From contig NZ_SZVO01000025.1 of assembly GCF_005280585.1 (NCBI RefSeq), positions 1 through 64,000 on the forward strand: a stretch of DNA of 64,000 nucleotides. Direction: 5' to 3'. The position numbers were made by a program, and so were the translations under genes. Shown here piece by piece: positions 53,133 to 61,717 of this stretch; position 1 is the stretch's first letter, and each line of letters starts with the position of its first letter. The stretch is from Dyadobacter frigoris. Lineage in GTDB: Bacteria; Bacteroidota; Bacteroidia; Cytophagales; Spirosomataceae. The notes beneath the pieces are model-generated. The model was not told the origin of the DNA. It searched no databases and worked only from the letters and a program-made list of their open reading frames with translations.

Positions 53133-53933
53133 TTAAACGATGTCTATTGCGTAATTAAACCGATCACCCAGGGCGTAGGTCCAGCCTATTGCCAATGTTA
53201 TAAAACGTGCAATATCGATGGCATAAGTAAACCTGTCTGCCCGATAATAGCCCAGGTTATATTCAATAAGCCTGTCGCCGGGATCACAAACAATTCTTTT
53301 GCGTAACAAAACCGGATCACCCGTTTTCATGTGCAAAATATTGGCCAGACTTTCATCGGCCAGTGTAGCGCTAATCTCTTCTTTTGAAACGGCCACCACG
53401 GTGTGATGATCTTTTTCCAGCATTTCATACAAAGGTTTTGAAAAATCTTCATCCCCTGTAAGACCAACTCTTGGATGGAAATAGGATATAAAATTGACAA
53501 TCGGTCCTATATCTAACCCTCTCAGTCTTTCAAGCTTCAAAACTTTGGTATCCTTGCTGATCCCAAATAATTCTGATACTGACTGATCCGCGTTAACCCA
53601 ATCCACTTTCAGGTCATACGTTTTGAAGGCCACTCCCTTTTCATGCATTTCAAGTGTAAAACTCGACCATTTGTTTAATTTGGTTGTAATGTTGCTTTTT
53701 GAAACCTTTGTACCAACTCCTTTTTTTCTCGTCAAAAGCTGCTCGTAAACCAGTTTGTTAAGTGCCTGCCTGACAGTATTTCTGGAAATTCCCAATCGCT
53801 TGGCAATGTCTACTTCGTTCGGGAAAAGCTTTCCGTTTTGATATTCAGGATCACCAATCAGCCCTCTCAAAATTTCCTCTACCTGTACATGTAGGGGAAG
53901 AGCGCTGTCATGGTCTATACTGAATATTTCCAT
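53133..53933 (-). CDS. GntR-family (HutC/UTRA) regulator of the glycan locus
   Basis: About 266 residues from ATG 53933 (MEIFSIDHDSALPLHVQVEE); an ATG at 53969 would overlap the operator-like palindrome. Residues 10-75 are a GntR winged helix (FPNEVDIAKRLGISRNTVRQ). Residues 95-240 are a UTRA effector domain. It should end at YYRADRFTYAIDIAR, but a further 23 residues follow that repeat the end (DRFNYAIDIV). Divergent from GH92 and downstream of susC in opposite-strand layout, so it likely senses a mannose-derived effector and controls both arms. Confidence 0.88.
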   Translation of the reverse strand: MEIFSIDHDSALPLHVQVEEILRGLIGDPEYQNGKLFPNEVDIAKRLGISRNTVRQALNKLVYEQLLTRKKGVGTKVSKSNITTKLNKWSSFTLEMHEKGVAFKTYDLKVDWVNADQSVSELFGISKDTKVLKLERLRGLDIGPIVNFISYFHPRVGLTGDEDFSKPLYEMLEKDHHTVVAVSKEEISATLADESLANILHMKTGDPVLLRKRIVCDPGDRLIEYNLGYYRADRFTYAIDIARFITLAIGWTYALGDRFNYAIDIV

Positions 53934-53944
53934 TTCCCTCTTGC

Positions 53945-53958
53945 TATGTTTATACATA
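53945..53958. promoter_or_regulatory. palindrome at the regulator start, probable autoregulatory operator
   Basis: TATGT-TTAT-ACATA, 12 bp upstream of the chosen ATG 53933; matches the core of the palindrome before susC. Confidence 0.55.
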
Positions 53959-54324
53959 TGAACATTCAAATTTGAAACTAATTATTTTAACAGAAAAATA
54001 TTATTACTACTATTTTGAGATTTTTTGTAAAATTTAATCTACACAGCGCTGGAACTTTTTTGTATATCTCTGTAACATCTCCATTATATACTTAATTAAC
54101 CTCGAATTATACCAGGAAAAGTACATAAAAATATGCCCTAATTAACGCTATTGGGCACATTACTTAAAAGCCAGACAAAGCGGCGCCCAAAATTAAAGGA
54201 CTCGTAAATCCAGCTTTTTCAATTCACCTCTTATGAAGATTCAAAGTAGGAATTAAAACAACATTAAAAAAAGTTAGTTAAATTTTAATATAATTAAAAA
54301 TGAAAATTATTACATTTGTATTTT

Positions 54325-54341
54325 ATATGTCCATACATACC
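54325..54341. promoter_or_regulatory. palindrome before GH92, probable GntR operator
   Basis: Contains TATGT-CCAT-ACATA, the same arms and spacing as the copy at 53945. It lies about 135 bp upstream of the GH92 start codon. The remaining stretch 53959-54471 is AT-rich with no gene. Confidence 0.5.
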
Positions 54342-54471
54342 AACATATCAATTTAGTATGTTCCTATTAAATCATTGTAATGAATCGTTAAGCATGTTTT
54401 TCATGATATAAGAAGTCTGTTTGCACGCATATAAACGAAATCCATCTCTAACCCGTTAATGATCTCTTCCA

Positions 54472-57400
54472 TTGAAAAAATGTAAATACTTATTTCTGCT
54501 GATCACTTTATTCTGTCTTCCTGCTTTTGCCCAACAAAAGACGATCTGGGAAATAGGAGAAAATGACAACGCTGCCACAGGCATGGCGCTCGCTCCCGAT
54601 CAGTTCAAACGTTTCGTGGAAAATGATTTTGGTTACGAGGATCGTTTTTTTCTGATTGGACATTCTGATGCAAAAAAAGACTGGCCTTATATCCTTCCAG
54701 GCCCGGTCAACGGCTGGGGAGGCACAGGAAATACAGCAGGAATCCGTTCGCACTTTTTGACTGTTTTCTTTGAAATAAAAGACAAACCTGCTACCGGTAA
54801 ATGGCAATTGGTAATAGACATACTTGATACAGATTCTCTTAACGCACCTTTTTTCAAAGTATTGGTTAATGAAAAATCCTGGGAATTTAAATTGAATAAG
54901 GGATCAAGTTTCAAAGATCCCGATCACTTCATCGCAAACCCGAAAGAGCAGTTAATCAAAATAGATATTCCTTCGGATTTAATAAAAACCGGCGCCAATG
55001 AAATCGTGATGACTTCCCTGGAAGGTGGCTGGCTGGCTTTTGACCAAGTAAAACTGGAAGGACCGGAAACAACGAAATTGGCTGCTCCGGGAGATATTCT
55101 TATTCGTAACATCACAACAGCTGATTACGAAGTAAGTAAAAATGGAAAATTGTTTCAGCCACTTTTGGTTGATCTGTCTCATATCAAAGGAAATCCAACA
55201 ATTCAGATAAAACTGGATGGACAGATAATCCTAAACCAAGTTATTGAACAAGATCGCTACATTCTGGAAGCGCCGATGCCTGCGGTTAATGACAAAAAAT
55301 CAAGTCAATATCAGGTTTTGATAAACAATATTCCGGTAAGACAAGGAACGGTTGAACGAGCAAAAATGAAATTGAAAACTCCGGCTGGTTATGTCAATAC
55401 CATGATGGGGGCCGGGCATTCCCGGTGGATGATAGCACCCGGGCCGTGGATGCCATTTGGCATGGTGAAGCTTAGTCCGGACAATCAAAATAGTGGCTGG
55501 CAGGCTGGTTACGATCCTACTTTTGAATCTATCGGAACATTCAGTCATATTCACGAATGGACGATGACTGGTTTGGGAACATTCCCGACCAGCGGACCTT
55601 TACAGATAAAAATGGGTGATCAAAGTCATCCGGATGAGGGTTACCGTTCCAGGATCGACAAAAGTTCTGAACAGGCTCCGCTTGGTTATTACAAAGTAAA
55701 CCTTATTGATAACAATATTACAGCCGAGCTGACTTCCACTACCCGCGCCTCATTTCAGCGTTATACTTACCATCAAAGTGATATTGGCCGCGTTATGGTC
55801 GATTTCCAAATTCCCACGGAGTACGGTTACAAGATTAAAAATATTAAAATTGATAAAATAAATGACCGTAGAATTGAAGGTTACAGCGACCAGCTTTCAC
55901 GCAATGTCTGGTCAGGTGGTGTTGATCAGCAATACAAAGTACATTTTGTTATCGAGTTTGATCAGCCTATAAAAAACTATGGTGTCTGGTTAAATGACGA
56001 GGTTAAGGAAAACACAAATCTGCTGGCTGACAGCGCGAAAAATGCAGGGATTTATCTTGAATTTGATACCAAAAACAATAAAGTTGTTCAGCTGAGATCA
56101 GGGATTTCCTACGTCAGTATTGAAAATGCTTCACTGAATTTGAAAACGGAAATTTCCGATCCTTTCAACTGGAATTTTGATCTGGTCAGAAATAATCAGG
56201 AAAAAGTTTGGAACGATTTACTGGGACGCGTTGCAATTACCAGCAATGATCAACGTGAAAAAGAAAGATTTTACACGAATATGTACCGCTCTCTGGCAAG
56301 CAGAAATACGTTCAGCGATGTGGACGGAAGCTGGCGTGATGCGGATGAAAAAGTAAATAAATTCCGGAATAAAGATGATATCGCTTTGGGTTGTGATGCG
56401 TTTTGGAACACATTCTGGAACCTGAACCAGTTCTGGAATCTGGTAACGCCGGAATGGTCGAACCGTTGGGTGAAATCACAGTTGGCTATGTATGACAGCG
56501 GCGGATGGCTCGCAAAAGGCCCGGCCGGAATGGAATATATTCCTGTGATGGTGGCAGAACACGAAATTCCGTTGATCGTCGGCGCTTACCAAATGGGCAT
56601 TCGGGGATACAATGTGAACAAAGCGTACGAAGCTGTTCATAAGATGCAGACAACGCCAGCAGCAACGGTGGGAGGCGGACGTGCAGGAAATGAGGATCTG
56701 GTTACTTACCTGAAACACAAATATGTACCGTACGATGAGGGACGTTTTTCCAATTCGCTGGAATACAGTTTTGACGATTACACCGTTTCCCAATTCGCAA
56801 AAGCATTAGGCAAAAAAGAGGATTACCAGATTTTCAAAGACAGAGGAAACTGGTGGAAAAATGTGATAGATCCAAAAACCGGTTTTGCCCGAATGAAAGA
56901 TGCCAAAGGAAACTGGCTGACAGATTTTGATCCGTTTAAATCCGGAGCAAATCATCATTACGTAGAAGGAAATGCCTGGCAATTAACGTTTTTCGTACCG
57001 CAGGATGTGACCGGACTGGCGAAAACAATCGGAGAAGCAGAATTTGTGAAACGATTGGATTGGGGTTTCAACGAAAGTGTAAAATGGAGATACAACGGCC
57101 CAAATGATCAATATTGGGATTATCCGGTAGTGCAGGGAAACCAACAATCCATGCATTTCGCCTTTCTTTTTAATTGGGTTAAAAAACCATGGCTGACACA
57201 AAAATGGAGCCGATCCATTGTCGACCGATATTACGGTCACGAAGTTTCCAACGCCTATCTGGGTGATGAAGATCAGGGACAAATGAGCGCATGGTTTGTC
57301 ATGAACGCACTCGGACTTTTCCAAACCGACGGAGGCACAAGAGTAAATCCTATCTACGAAATCGGCAGTCCATTATTTGAAAAAGCAATAATTGATTTAG

Positions 57401-57615
57401 GTGAAAAATTCGGCCGGGGAAAAGCCTTTACAATCGAAGCCAAAAACACGTCAAGAAAAAACATTTACATACAAAAAGCCTCACTAAACGGAAAACCACT
57501 AAACAACTTCTGGTTCAACGCCTCCGACTTACTAAAAGGCGGATCGCTGATATTAGAAATGGGCCCAAAACCAAACACAAACTGGGGAACCACCACCCTC
57601 CCACCAACCGAATAA
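54472..57615 (+). CDS. GH92-family glycoside hydrolase (alpha-mannosidase type)
   Basis: 1047 residues from TTG 54472 (no ATG is in frame after the preceding stop at 54460); a clear signal peptide ends PAFA-QQ. Residues 25-205 form a PL4-like beta domain (TIWEIGENDNAATGMALAPD). Residues about 300-1030 are GH92, with HYVEGNAWQLTFFVPQDV (catalytic acid Glu) and DEDQGQMSAWFVMNALG (Asp base region). GH92 enzymes are calcium-dependent exo-alpha-mannosidases. The signature near 350 (FSHIHEWTMTG) differs from the usual HLSGTG-type motif, so the exact linkage or sugar may differ. Periplasmic. First gene of the plus-strand arm. Confidence 0.87.
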   Translation: MKKCKYLFLLITLFCLPAFAQQKTIWEIGENDNAATGMALAPDQFKRFVENDFGYEDRFFLIGHSDAKKDWPYILPGPVNGWGGTGNTAGIRSHFLTVFFEIKDKPATGKWQLVIDILDTDSLNAPFFKVLVNEKSWEFKLNKGSSFKDPDHFIANPKEQLIKIDIPSDLIKTGANEIVMTSLEGGWLAFDQVKLEGPETTKLAAPGDILIRNITTADYEVSKNGKLFQPLLVDLSHIKGNPTIQIKLDGQIILNQVIEQDRYILEAPMPAVNDKKSSQYQVLINNIPVRQGTVERAKMKLKTPAGYVNTMMGAGHSRWMIAPGPWMPFGMVKLSPDNQNSGWQAGYDPTFESIGTFSHIHEWTMTGLGTFPTSGPLQIKMGDQSHPDEGYRSRIDKSSEQAPLGYYKVNLIDNNITAELTSTTRASFQRYTYHQSDIGRVMVDFQIPTEYGYKIKNIKIDKINDRRIEGYSDQLSRNVWSGGVDQQYKVHFVIEFDQPIKNYGVWLNDEVKENTNLLADSAKNAGIYLEFDTKNNKVVQLRSGISYVSIENASLNLKTEISDPFNWNFDLVRNNQEKVWNDLLGRVAITSNDQREKERFYTNMYRSLASRNTFSDVDGSWRDADEKVNKFRNKDDIALGCDAFWNTFWNLNQFWNLVTPEWSNRWVKSQLAMYDSGGWLAKGPAGMEYIPVMVAEHEIPLIVGAYQMGIRGYNVNKAYEAVHKMQTTPAATVGGGRAGNEDLVTYLKHKYVPYDEGRFSNSLEYSFDDYTVSQFAKALGKKEDYQIFKDRGNWWKNVIDPKTGFARMKDAKGNWLTDFDPFKSGANHHYVEGNAWQLTFFVPQDVTGLAKTIGEAEFVKRLDWGFNESVKWRYNGPNDQYWDYPVVQGNQQSMHFAFLFNWVKKPWLTQKWSRSIVDRYYGHEVSNAYLGDEDQGQMSAWFVMNALGLFQTDGGTRVNPIYEIGSPLFEKAIIDLGEKFGRGKAFTIEAKNTSRKNIYIQKASLNGKPLNNFWFNASDLLKGGSLILEMGPKPNTNWGTTTLPPTE

Positions 57616-57686
57616 TTATAAATCAAAATACTTAGCGCGTTGCGTTTGTCCTTTTTTGCTTTGCGTGAAATTCAAAACCCATAACA

Positions 57687-58976
57687 ATGAAAAATACCAT
57701 CCTGACCCTTGCCTTTTCTTCCTTACTTTTCAGCTGTGCAACAAAAGAAAAATCAGAAAAAAGTATCTATCAAACTGACAGTACCTTATCCATTGTAAAA
57801 GCAAAAGCACTGGAAGTTGTAAAAACCGGATTCAATGCCGGAGACGGCTACGGTGAAGTCTGGATAAGAGACTATAACACCTTTATCACCCTATCCGCAG
57901 AAGTCCACAAACCAGAAATATTGAAGGAAAACCTGAGTGTATTTTTCAAATTACAAGGAAGTGACGGAAATATCGTCGACGGATTTATCCCGATTCAAAA
58001 AGCGAAAGAATCAAAAGTTGGCTATGAATACATTTTCAACGACCTCGAACCAAAATATGCCGGACATAAAAATACCGTAGAAACCGATCAGGAATCGTCC
58101 CTTGTTCAGGCTGTTTCCAAATATATTAAAGTGAGTAGCGACACCGCTTTTTTAAGCGAAAAAATTGGCATAAAAACCGTAGCGCAGAGACTTGACTGGG
58201 CGATGGAATTTCTAATGAATCATCGGTACGACAAAAAACATGGCCTGATCTGGGGAGCTACTACGGCCGACTGGGGCGACGTTCAACCGGAACATGAATG
58301 GGGTGTTTATTTGACAAAAGACACCCATTTGGCAATTGACATTTACGACAACGCCATGTTCCTGATTGCGTTGGATAAACTAATGGAACTGATTCCCGCG
58401 AAGAAAACGAAATGGCAGCCGATTCGTGATGCTATTGCTAAAAATACCATGATTCATCTTTGGGATGAAAAAAACCAGAAATTCATTCCGCACGTATACC
58501 TGAACGGCTCGCCTTTTTCTGCCAGTCTGAATGAAAATGAAATTTATTATCATGGAGGAACAGCCGTTGCGATTGAAGCAAATCTTTTATCAAAAGCACA
58601 GATCAAGGTTTCGCTGGACAAAATGATTGAGAATGTAAAAAAATCCGGCGCCGGTTCGATCGGCCTAACCCTATACCCTACTTATCCCGCAGGAAGTTTC
58701 AAAAACAAAGGAATGTATCCTTATGGTTATCAAAATGGCGGCGACTGGACATGGTTTGGTGCCCGAATGGTAAGTGCATTATATCAGAACGGATTCAAAA
58801 AAGAAGCTTACGAGCAATTGAAACCGATGCTAAAAAGAGTCATTGACAACAAAGGCTTTTACGAATGGTACACGGTCGACAACAAACCAAAAGGCTCCGG
58901 AACATTCCGTGGCGAGGCAGGTGTATTATATGACGCGATCATTTTATTTGAAAAAGACGATTTGAAAGAGAAATAA
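57687..58976 (+). CDS. lipoprotein with six-hairpin glycosidase-like fold
   Basis: A 429-residue protein with a lipoprotein signal (SSLLFSCATKEK, Cys17). The helical (alpha/alpha)6-type pattern and motifs GYGEVWIRDYNTF, ETDQESSLVQAV, WGATTADWGDVQ and FRGEAGVLYDA resemble six-hairpin glycosidases; VWIRD recalls the MWLRD of GH125 exo-alpha-1,6-mannosidases. The family is not certain. It likely trims glycan released by GH92 in the periplasm. It ends one base before the ROK gene, so the two are tightly coupled. Confidence 0.65.
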   Translation: MKNTILTLAFSSLLFSCATKEKSEKSIYQTDSTLSIVKAKALEVVKTGFNAGDGYGEVWIRDYNTFITLSAEVHKPEILKENLSVFFKLQGSDGNIVDGFIPIQKAKESKVGYEYIFNDLEPKYAGHKNTVETDQESSLVQAVSKYIKVSSDTAFLSEKIGIKTVAQRLDWAMEFLMNHRYDKKHGLIWGATTADWGDVQPEHEWGVYLTKDTHLAIDIYDNAMFLIALDKLMELIPAKKTKWQPIRDAIAKNTMIHLWDEKNQKFIPHVYLNGSPFSASLNENEIYYHGGTAVAIEANLLSKAQIKVSLDKMIENVKKSGAGSIGLTLYPTYPAGSFKNKGMYPYGYQNGGDWTWFGARMVSALYQNGFKKEAYEQLKPMLKRVIDNKGFYEWYTVDNKPKGSGTFRGEAGVLYDAIILFEKDDLKEK

Positions 58977-58977
58977 A

Positions 58978-59916
58978 ATGGAAGAAAAAACGGTACTGGC
59001 CATCGACCTTGGCGGCACGCAGATAAAAATGGGATTGGTCAAAGGCGCTGAAATATTTTTTTCAACCCAGATTGATTCACAAGCCGGAAACGGTTTGAGA
59101 GAACGGCTGCCAGAAATCGAAAAGTCGTTAAATGGACTTTTGGAAAAAGCTTCACTTTCTGCCAGCGATATCGCCGGTCTTGGTATGGCCATTCCCGGAA
59201 TTATTGATTCGATCGATAAGAAAATCTTAACGATCAATGACAAATACAACGATGCGCCAACGATCGATTTGGGCGAGTGGGCAAAGAAAACCTGGAATCT
59301 TCCGATTTTTCTTGAAAATGATACCCGGTCTGCATTGTTGGGAGAATGGAAATTTGGTAAAGGAAAAGGTTATGATAATGTCGTGCTGATGAATCTAGGA
59401 ACCGGCATTGGAACTTCCGCCGTGATCGAAGGAAAAATCCTGAGAGGAAAACATTTTCAGGCAGGAATTCTGGGTGGTCATTTTATGGTCAACATTAAAG
59501 GAGACCAGTGTAATTGCGGAAACTATGGCTGCGCCGAAGCGGAAGCATCCACCTGGAATTTGCAAAAAATTGTTAATAACCATCCGGAATTTTCAGACAG
59601 TTTACTTTTCCAGCAATCTCAACTCGATTTCAAAACCATTTTCCAGTTCGCCGCAGCCGAAGATCCCCTCGCGATGCTGGTTTGCAATGAATGTCTGGAA
59701 ATATGGAGTGCCTGCGCGCTGAATCTTATCCACGCTTATGACCCGGAAATACTGATTTTGGGCGGCGGAATTATGGGCAGCAAAGAAGTCATATTACCCT
59801 ACATCCAGGAAAAAGTAAACCATAATGCCTGGGCAGTTTGGGGAAAAGTAAAAGTTACCGAAGCGTCATTAATCAATACTGCCGCACTTTTAGGAGTTGG
59901 CAGCTTAGTTATTTAA
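58978..59916 (+). CDS. ROK-family sugar kinase
   Basis: A 312-residue ROK kinase. The ATP site is IDLGGTQIKMGL, the catalytic Asp in LENDTRSALLG, and GTGIGTSAVI. The zinc site is GHFMVNIKGDQCNCGNYGCA (His with three Cys). By context it phosphorylates mannose or a similar hexose at the expense of ATP to give hexose-6-phosphate for the isomerase that follows. Its stop is 18 bp before the TTG start of the isomerase. Confidence 0.88.
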   Translation: MEEKTVLAIDLGGTQIKMGLVKGAEIFFSTQIDSQAGNGLRERLPEIEKSLNGLLEKASLSASDIAGLGMAIPGIIDSIDKKILTINDKYNDAPTIDLGEWAKKTWNLPIFLENDTRSALLGEWKFGKGKGYDNVVLMNLGTGIGTSAVIEGKILRGKHFQAGILGGHFMVNIKGDQCNCGNYGCAEAEASTWNLQKIVNNHPEFSDSLLFQQSQLDFKTIFQFAAAEDPLAMLVCNECLEIWSACALNLIHAYDPEILILGGGIMGSKEVILPYIQEKVNHNAWAVWGKVKVTEASLINTAALLGVGSLVI

Positions 59917-59933
59917 CCCCTAAAATCACAATT

Positions 59934-61715
59934 TTGAAAAAGTCAAATTTCAACAAATCCCCTCAGGTAAAAATTGCCGGACACCAGGCTGTGACGGGCT
60001 GGGAGGATATATCGAAAGTAATTCAAGAAAAAATAAAATCTGCTTCCTCGCAAAAAACAATTGTGGTTTTGGACACTTACCATGGTGTTTATATTGAGGA
60101 GATAATTTCCGGATTAACAATCGGACAAACCGAAGCAAGCGTTTTCGATGTTTCAAAAGCGCTTCTGGATTCTGAAAAACTTGAAGAATTGGTATATCCA
60201 TTTGTTACCAATGATCCCGTTTTTGGTTTTGTAACAACGCTTGATCTGTCCGCTTTTTTTGATCCGAAAAAAGTGGCTGCGATGCAAAGTCAGATTCAGA
60301 ATATTAAAGAAGGAATAATCCTGGTAGTAGGAATTGGCGCATCACTTATTGCTCCGGATGTCGATATTCTAATTTATGCTGATATGCCAAGATGGGAAAT
60401 TCAGCTTCGTTTCCGCAAAAATCAAATCAGTAATCTCGGTGCTGATAATGCCAGCAATCCATTTTCATATCAATATAAAAGAAGCTTTTTCGTTGACTGG
60501 AAAGTTTGTGATAATCACAAAAAAACGCTGATGGATCAGTGGGATTTTGTCCTGGATACAACAATTGAAAATCATCCCAAAATGATAACCGGAACGGCAA
60601 TGACTTATGCTCTTGACAAAACCATTGAACAGCCGTTTCGTGTAGTTCCGTTTTTTGATCCCGGGCCCTGGGGCGGTCAGTGGTTAAAGGAAGTTGTCGA
60701 TCTGGACAGGACGGCTCAAAACTATGCCTGGGGATTTGACTGCGTTCCTGAGGAAAACAGTCTTGTTTTTGATTTTGAAGGTGTAGCTTTTGAGATTCCA
60801 TCGATTAATCTTGTTTTCACACATCCCGCAAGTCTGCTTGGCGAAGAAGTTTACGCTGCTTTTGGCGCAGAATTCCCGATCCGCTTTGATTTTCTGGATA
60901 CGATGGAAGGTGGCAATCTAAGTTTGCAGGTGCATCCTATGCACCAATATATCAAAGATAAGTTCGGTATGGGATATACGCAGAACGAAAGTTACTATTT
61001 TCTTGATACTAAGGACGATGGTTTTGTATATCTGGGATTAAAAGAAAATATCAATCCGGAGTTAATGTTAGCAGAACTGGAAACCGCTCAGGAAGGAAAA
61101 GAAGATTTCGATGCAGATAAATTTGTCCAGAAATGGCCGGTTAAAAAACATGATCATATATTAATTCCTGCCGGAACGGTTCATTGTTCAGGTGCCGATA
61201 CCGTCGTGCTCGAAATCAGTGCAACGCCCTTCATTTTCACGTTCAAATTATGGGATTGGGGACGTATGGGACTGGACGGAAAACCACGCCCAATTTCTCT
61301 TGAACATGGAAAAAATAATATCCAGTGGGAAAGGACAACGGAATGGGTGGAAAAAAATCTTGTCAACCAAATTGAAAATATAGCTTCCGGCGATGGCTGG
61401 CGCGAAGAAAGAACTGGCCTGGATGCCGAATCTTTTATAGAAACCAGAAGGCATTGGTTTACGAAAAAAGTGGAGCATAATACCGAAGGAATTGTAAATG
61501 TCCTGAACCTGATTTCCGGTCGAGAAGCGATTGTGGAAAGTCCTGCTAATGCGTTCGAGCCATTTATTATTCATTACGCAGAAACATTTATCGTCCCTGC
61601 CAGCGTAGGAGCTTATACCGTCACCCCGCACGGCGAAAGCGCCGGACAGGAATGTGCGACGATCAAGGCCAGCATCAGGACGAACAATCTCAAAGAAGAT
61701 TACAAAATCAATTAA
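59934..61715 (+). CDS. manA: large class I mannose-6-phosphate isomerase
   Basis: About 593 residues from TTG 59934 (LKKSNFNKSPQVKIAGHQAV), the only start that does not overlap the ROK gene. Residues 1-220 are an extra alpha/beta domain (TIVVLDTYHGVYIEEIISGL) without a P-loop. The rest is a class I isomerase cupin: FFDPGPWGGQW, LSLQVHPMHQ (zinc Gln and His), NESYYFLDT, and LIPAGTVHCSG. It converts mannose-6-phosphate to fructose-6-phosphate. Large two-part forms of this enzyme occur in Bacteroidota and Firmicutes. Stop is 2 bp before the transporter ATG. Confidence 0.88.
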   Translation: MKKSNFNKSPQVKIAGHQAVTGWEDISKVIQEKIKSASSQKTIVVLDTYHGVYIEEIISGLTIGQTEASVFDVSKALLDSEKLEELVYPFVTNDPVFGFVTTLDLSAFFDPKKVAAMQSQIQNIKEGIILVVGIGASLIAPDVDILIYADMPRWEIQLRFRKNQISNLGADNASNPFSYQYKRSFFVDWKVCDNHKKTLMDQWDFVLDTTIENHPKMITGTAMTYALDKTIEQPFRVVPFFDPGPWGGQWLKEVVDLDRTAQNYAWGFDCVPEENSLVFDFEGVAFEIPSINLVFTHPASLLGEEVYAAFGAEFPIRFDFLDTMEGGNLSLQVHPMHQYIKDKFGMGYTQNESYYFLDTKDDGFVYLGLKENINPELMLAELETAQEGKEDFDADKFVQKWPVKKHDHILIPAGTVHCSGADTVVLEISATPFIFTFKLWDWGRMGLDGKPRPISLEHGKNNIQWERTTEWVEKNLVNQIENIASGDGWREERTGLDAESFIETRRHWFTKKVEHNTEGIVNVLNLISGREAIVESPANAFEPFIIHYAETFIVPASVGAYTVTPHGESAGQECATIKASIRTNNLKEDYKIN

Positions 61716-61717
61716 TC

